This document shows, piece by piece, positions 5,255 through 8,106 of a DNA stretch of 8,106 nt (position 1 is the first letter of the stretch; each line of letters opens with the position of its first letter). This stretch comes from SHYR01 sp034406555 (GTDB taxonomy: Bacteria > Chloroflexota > Dehalococcoidia > UBA2979): contig DASCRM010000080.1 in NCBI GenBank assembly GCA_034406555.1, positions 1 to 8,106 of the forward strand. The letters run 5' to 3'. Both the position numbers and the translations under genes were made by a program. Under the pieces are notes generated by a model. The model did no database searches and was not told where the DNA came from. It saw only the letters and a list, made by a program, of their open reading frames with translations.

Positions 5255-6103
5255 ATGCAAGAACTCGAACTCGTGCCCTATCTGCTCTACGAGAAAGAGG
5301 ACAACGGCATCGTCTGGATCAAGTTCAACCGCCCGGAGCGGCTGAACGCCGCCGTCGGCAGCTCGGAGCGCACCGGCACGCTCTCCAAAGTCGGCGAATA
5401 CATGCGCGCGGCCGACGATGACCCGGACGTGCGCATCATCGTGCTCACCGGCGTCGGCCGCGGGTTCTGCGCAGGCGTCGATGTCCGAGGCAACCCGGAC
5501 GGGTTCGAGCCCGGCGACAACTTCCTCGGCAACACCCCACACCAGGGGACCGATGCTTCCCGCGAGAGCTTCTACTACGGTATTACCAAGCTGATGCGCG
5601 ACCTCTCCTACATTCGCAAGCCAACAGTCGCGATGGTGAACGGTGTCGCCGCCGGCTTCGGCATGGACATGGCGCTGATGTGCGACATCCGCTACGGGTC
5701 GGAGAACGCGCGCTTCATGACCTATCACCAGGTCGGGCAGATCATCGAAAACGGCGGCGCCTACTTCCTGCCTCGCCTCGCCGGGTTGGGCCGTGCACTT
5801 GAGTTCGCATTCACCGGCGACCTCGACGCCCAGCGAGCGTACGAGTGGGGCATCCTCAACCAGCTCGTTCCCGCCGAGCAGCTCGAGGCGGAAGTGCGAG
5901 CGCTCTGCGACCGGATGCTCAAATTCCCGCCGCTGGCGCAGTGGAACAACAAGCGCGTGATCCGGGCGGCGATGGACAGCACGCTGGAGACGACCGCCGT
6001 GCTGACGTCCAACGCCTCCGGCATCCTCCAGGGTTCGGAGGACGCAACGGAGGCTCGCAACGCGCTGATCGAGCGCCGAGAGCCGAAGTTCCAGGGACGC
6101 TAG
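5255..6103 (+). CDS. Enoyl-CoA hydratase/isomerase (crotonase) family protein
   Basis: This 282-residue crotonase-fold enzyme would act on acyl-CoA. Its landmarks are GIVWIKFNRPERLNAA (18-33), the first oxyanion-hole segment GRGFCAGVD (68-76), the second, NGVAAGFGMDMALMCD (129-144), and the family-type end RREPKFQGR (274-282). The Glu164-type residue is present (ALEFAFTG, E183). At the Glu144 position a Tyr or His (residues 157-158) appears instead. The loop reads QIIENGG, with Glu165 where the minus-strand paralogue has Asp156. The catalytic pair is therefore not that of a textbook hydratase, and an isomerase or hydrolase activity is possible. The start is secure: AGAGGAGG (5242-5249) lies 5 bases before the ATG. 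It shares fold and motifs with the gene at 2757-3581 but the two are clearly diverged. It is convergent with the kinase remnant, 12 bases apart. Confidence 0.92.
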   Translation: MQELELVPYLLYEKEDNGIVWIKFNRPERLNAAVGSSERTGTLSKVGEYMRAADDDPDVRIIVLTGVGRGFCAGVDVRGNPDGFEPGDNFLGNTPHQGTDASRESFYYGITKLMRDLSYIRKPTVAMVNGVAAGFGMDMALMCDIRYGSENARFMTYHQVGQIIENGGAYFLPRLAGLGRALEFAFTGDLDAQRAYEWGILNQLVPAEQLEAEVRALCDRMLKFPPLAQWNNKRVIRAAMDSTLETTAVLTSNASGILQGSEDATEARNALIERREPKFQGR

Positions 6104-6115
6104 CAGGGCGGGGGT

Positions 6116-6596
6116 TCAGCTTACGGGCTGGGCCAGCGCGTCGGCCACGGCCTGCTGCAGCACCCGGGCGCCGAACGGCTTCTGCACGAGCGCGCGTGCC
6201 CCGCGCTCGACGGTCTCTGTCTCCAGTGCGTAACCGCTGAGCATCACGACGGCCTGATCGGGGCGCTCGCGCAGCAGCTCGCTCAACACCTCCCAGCCGT
6301 TAACGGCGGGCATGTTCACGTCCAGCAGCACCAGGTCGTATCGTGCCCGGCCCAGCTCCTCCAGCGCATCCGCGCCACCCGTCACATGCGTGGTGCGATA
6401 CTCGGAAGCTCGCAGCACCGAACTCGCGAACTGCGCTGATCGTGGGCTCATCGTCCACGATCAGCACTCGCTTCACGTCGGCGGCAGGGATCACCGGTGC
6501 GGTCTCGTCGCGGTGGTCGTCACCATCGATGCCGGCAACCGTTGGGAACGTCACCGTCACCGTCGTCCCCGCGCCGGCCGTCGACTCGACGCCCAC
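6116..6596 (-). pseudogene. Remnant of a hybrid histidine kinase (HATPase end + receiver)
   Basis: The minus strand first encodes the last strand of a histidine-kinase ATPase domain (GVESTAGAGTTVTVTFP), then a linker, then a receiver domain. The receiver has the acidic pocket VLIVDDEP, phosphoacceptor Asp in LVLLDVNMP, the switch Ser in VVMLSGY, and Lys in VQKPF. It spans two frames. Removing one extra base near 6419 joins DDEPTISAVREF to VLRASEYRTT and restores exactly the 13-residue spacing between DDEP and the position of the conserved Gly-Tyr. A TAG lies directly upstream of the ATPase tail, and the sequence beyond it shows no H-, N- or G-box. The kinase body is therefore missing and this is a decayed 3' end. 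A GTG at 6596 could start a short product but has no convincing ribosome binding site. It is convergent with the second crotonase. Confidence 0.75.
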
Positions 6597-6694
6597 CCCC
6601 TACCTCTGGTAGAGGAGAGACGGTCGAGCGGTTCTCGACGCTAGGATCTGACAAGCGGCTCAGCCTGACGGACTCCTGATATTCCGGGACTGAT

Positions 6695-6717
6695 CACTGT
6701 GGAAAACGAAAACAGTG
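6695..6717. promoter_or_regulatory. Inverted repeat CACTGT-N11-ACAGTG
   Basis: CACTGT (6695-6700) and ACAGTG (6712-6717) flank an A-rich core (GGAAAACGAAA). This is the only A-rich patch in a GC-rich spacer. It lies 54 bases before the small zinc-binding protein gene and could be an operator dyad for that gene, or a weak hairpin. The role is inference. Confidence 0.3.
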
Positions 6718-6759
6718 CTGGCCCGCGCCGTTCGCAGAGCACCCGCGCCCCGGCTCCGC

Positions 6760-6765
6760 TACCAT
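6760..6765 (+). promoter_or_regulatory. TACCAT, possible -10 for a leaderless transcript
   Basis: TACCAT ends 6 bases before the ATG at 6772, the same spacing as TACGAT before the lipoprotein gene. The gene has no ribosome binding site, so a leaderless message is plausible. Confidence 0.35.
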
Positions 6766-6771
6766 CGAGCG

Positions 6772-6966
6772 ATGCCGATCGCCCGCTGCGAGTTCTGCCA
6801 GGATCGACCGCGCGACGAGTTCGCCGTCTCTTGCTGGACCACCGAACCGGATGATCGCGAACGGCTCACCATCCAGCTCTGCGCGAAACATCTGAAACGC
6901 GTGCAGAAGGGCGGCGATCGCGGCTACGAACACCGAGGCGTGCACTACAAGATCGGCTTCTGGTAG
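6772..6966 (+). CDS. Small putative zinc-binding protein, hypothetical
   Basis: This 64-residue cytoplasmic protein carries MPIARCEFCQ (Cys6-x2-Cys9), a lone Cys21, and QLCAKHLKR (Cys37-x2-His40). This is a plausible Cys/Cys/Cys/His zinc site of a ribbon or treble-clef type. The C-terminal part is basic and aromatic (GYEHRGVHYKIGFW). I do not recognise a named family. ATG 6772 is chosen because the Cys motif follows at once and a -10-like TACCAT precedes it closely. The frame is open to 6715, but the extra Arg/Pro-rich stretch looks like non-coding upstream DNA. It is followed after 72 bases by the DUF169 gene with its own ribosome binding site, so the two may be separate units. Nucleic-acid or protein binding is a guess. 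Confidence 0.6.
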   Translation: MPIARCEFCQDRPRDEFAVSCWTTEPDDRERLTIQLCAKHLKRVQKGGDRGYEHRGVHYKIGFW

Positions 6967-7006
6967 CCGCCGGCACCCACCTCACCCCCCTGCCTCGTCG
7001 CGCCTG

Positions 7007-7012
7007 TACGAT
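7007..7012 (+). promoter_or_regulatory. Possible -10 element (TGTACGAT) for the DUF169 gene
   Basis: TACGAT preceded by TG lies 26 bases before the ATG at 7039, with GGGAGGTG between them. It is close to the copies at 3784-3791 and 4901-4906. No -35 box is evident. Confidence 0.4.
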
Positions 7013-7038
7013 GTCGCGGCCACCGAGGGAGGTGCCTG

Positions 7039-7839
7039 ATGACGTTCATTGACCCCAGCGAGATCCAGCCGGAAGAGCCGGACAGTTACGACTGGCCCGC
7101 GCTCGTCGGCAACCTCCAGGAACTGCTGCGGCTGCGCGCCACACCGGTCGGGATGAAGCTCTTCACCTCCGTGGAGGAGATGGAGGCGATCCCCCGCATC
7201 CGCCGCCCCAGCGACACCCTCACCACCGGCCAGATCGTCGCCCAGGCCGTGCGCCTCAACTGGACCGTCGGCGTCACCAACGACGACCTCCCCGGCGCGC
7301 AGTGCGGAGGCGTACTCGGTCTGCGCCCGCAGGACGAGCAGTGGCAACGCGGCGAGTCCTACGCCGGCGTCTGGTACGAGACGAAGGAGGACGCCGCCGC
7401 CCACCAAGACGCGCTGAACGTCGTCCCCTACGGCACCTACGAGGCGATGGCCGTCTCTCCACTCACCGCCGGCCGGCTCGACCCGCCCGACATCTGCCTG
7501 CTCTACGCCACGCCGGGCCAGATGATCATGTTCATCAGCGGCATGCAGTGGGCGCAGTACAGCAAATTCGAGTGGGGCATTGTCGGCGAGTCGGCGTGCG
7601 CCGACTCATGGGGTCGCGCGATCGCCACCGGCAAGCCCAGCCTCTCGATCCCCTGCTTCGCCGAACGCCGGTATGGGGGCGTGCTCGACGAGGAGATGCT
7701 GATGGCGATCCCGCCAAAGTACCTCCCGAAGACGATCGAGGGCATGAAGCGGCTCTCCGCGAACGGCCTACGTTACCCGATCCCGCCCTACGGCATCCAG
7801 ACAGACGCCCGCGCCGGCCTCGGCTTCAGCTACGGCTAG
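7039..7839 (+). CDS. DUF169 family protein
   Basis: This 266-residue soluble protein resembles the DUF169 family, whose biochemical function is not established. Recognisable parts are the start of the domain (LQELLRLRATPVGMKLFTS, 26-44), the Cys-containing segment DLPGAQCGGVLGL (83-95), and GTYEAMAVSPLTAG with DICLLYATPGQMIMFISG in the middle. Towards the end are GESACADSW (183-191) and SIPCFAERRYG (203-213). Cys89, Cys187 and Cys206 all lie in conserved-looking surroundings and might bind a metal or cofactor, which is inference. No signal peptide or membrane helix is seen. The start is secure, with GGGAGGTG 6 bases before the ATG. It looks monocistronic: its own ribosome binding site and -10-like motif lie upstream, and repeats and a hairpin follow the stop. 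Confidence 0.85.
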   Translation: MTFIDPSEIQPEEPDSYDWPALVGNLQELLRLRATPVGMKLFTSVEEMEAIPRIRRPSDTLTTGQIVAQAVRLNWTVGVTNDDLPGAQCGGVLGLRPQDEQWQRGESYAGVWYETKEDAAAHQDALNVVPYGTYEAMAVSPLTAGRLDPPDICLLYATPGQMIMFISGMQWAQYSKFEWGIVGESACADSWGRAIATGKPSLSIPCFAERRYGGVLDEEMLMAIPPKYLPKTIEGMKRLSANGLRYPIPPYGIQTDARAGLGFSYG

Positions 7840-7873
7840 CCGAGGACCGAGGACCGAGGACCGAGGACCGAGG
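7840..7873. repeat. Tandem heptamer (CCGAGGA)n
   Basis: Four full copies of CCGAGGA run head-to-tail from 7840 to 7867, followed by a fifth copy truncated after six bases (7868-7873). The array starts at the base after the DUF169 stop codon. Seven is not a multiple of three, so the array could not have grown in frame inside the gene. It may vary in copy number by slippage. Confidence 0.85.
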
Positions 7874-7888
7874 GTCGATGTAACCACG

Positions 7889-7907
7889 CCCGCTCATGGT
7901 GAGCGGG
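7889..7907. terminator. Perfect 8-bp hairpin, possible terminator
   Basis: CCCGCTCA (7889-7896) pairs exactly with TGAGCGGG (7900-7907) across a TGG loop. It lies 50 bases after the DUF169 stop, between convergent genes, and has no T-run. It could end transcription from either side. Confidence 0.45.
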
Positions 7908-7944
7908 TACCGTCCCCTCCACTCCACTCCGGAGCCGGGGGCAA

Positions 7945-7959
7945 GGGGGCGCAGCCCCC
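7945..7959. terminator. Short G/C hairpin GGGGGC-GCA-GCCCCC
   Basis: A 6-bp stem with a 3-base loop follows another G-run (7936-7941). There is no T-run. With the hairpin at 7889-7907 it may form a bidirectional stop between convergent genes, or be a dispersed intergenic palindrome. Confidence 0.35.
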
Positions 7960-8039
7960 CTGATCTAACGGGCAGGTGGGCGGGTTCCATCCAGAAGACA
8001 CAGCGCGGCGCAGCCGCGACCCAACCTCCAGCCGCGACA

Positions 8040-8106
8040 CTACTTCAGCAGCGCCTCGAGCTTGCGACCGACCTCAACCGGATCGCCCGGCGGCATGTAG
8101 AGCATC
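8040..8106 (-). CDS. C-terminal end of an unidentified protein (partial)
   Basis: A minus-strand frame is open from the window edge to a TAG at 8040-8042 and encodes the last 21 or so residues, reading MLYMPPGDPVEVGRKLEALL then Lys. The sequence is amphipathic and protein-like, with a helical end, and agrees with the hairpins lying between convergent genes. Too little is present to name the protein. Confidence 0.5.
   Translation of the reverse strand, partial: MLYMPPGDPVEVGRKLEALLK

Noticed and set aside
4078..5728. Two long minus-strand frames (344 and 336 codons)
   Set aside because: They lie opposite the YceI-like, lipoprotein and second crotonase genes, show no domain, and have shadow-like composition.
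7840..7873. CRISPR array
   Set aside because: The repeats are 7 bases, directly abutting and without spacers: a simple tandem repeat.

Overview
The window is GC-rich and gene-dense. It looks like the junction between an integrated mobile element (about 1-1706) and ordinary bacterial chromosome (about 1707-8106). The chromosomal genes are a nitroreductase, two crotonase-fold enzymes, a YceI-like protein, a DUF169 protein and the remnant of a hybrid sensor kinase. That mix, the TANNNT -10-like hexamers and the GC hairpins without U-tracts fit a Chloroflexota (Dehalococcoidia-like) or less likely an actinobacterial genome. This assignment is inference, because no marker gene is present.

Mobile-element side (1-1706). 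A small two-helix membrane protein (18-287) is followed by the isolated 3' half of a tRNA-Gly(UCC) (408-452), a tyrosine integrase (about 560-1533) with every catalytic residue but a -1 frameshift near 997, an 11-bp-spaced direct repeat, a 9-bp hairpin, and the isolated 3' half of a second tRNA, probably tRNA-Arg (1657-1706). A perfect 13-bp hairpin follows at 1723-1754. Each tRNA is recognisable only from its anticodon arm to its CCA end, which is how integration sites of tyrosine-recombinase islands look. The Arg half plus hairpin is read as the chromosomal end of the island.

Chromosomal side (1707-8106). The nitroreductase (2067-2741, +) converges on a crotonase-family gene (2757-3581, -). 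Divergent from the crotonase is a compact cassette on the + strand: a three-helix membrane protein (3830-4081), a membrane-anchored YceI-like protein with two apparent frameshifts (4085-4916), and a small lipoprotein (4913-5164) that starts in an ATGA overlap. A second crotonase (5255-6103, +) has a strong ribosome binding site. It converges on the decayed C-terminus of a hybrid histidine kinase (6116-6596, -). Then come a 64-residue putative zinc-binding protein (6772-6966), a DUF169 protein (7039-7839), a tandem heptamer repeat, two GC hairpins, and the last codons of a gene entering from the right on the minus strand (8040-8106).

The two crotonases and the nitroreductase suggest acyl-CoA and redox catabolism, but their substrates cannot be read from sequence. 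The YceI cassette is envelope-located. No complete new defence or mobile system is evident. The most informative features are the two different half-tRNAs bracketing one integrase and the repeated frameshifts in otherwise well-conserved genes.
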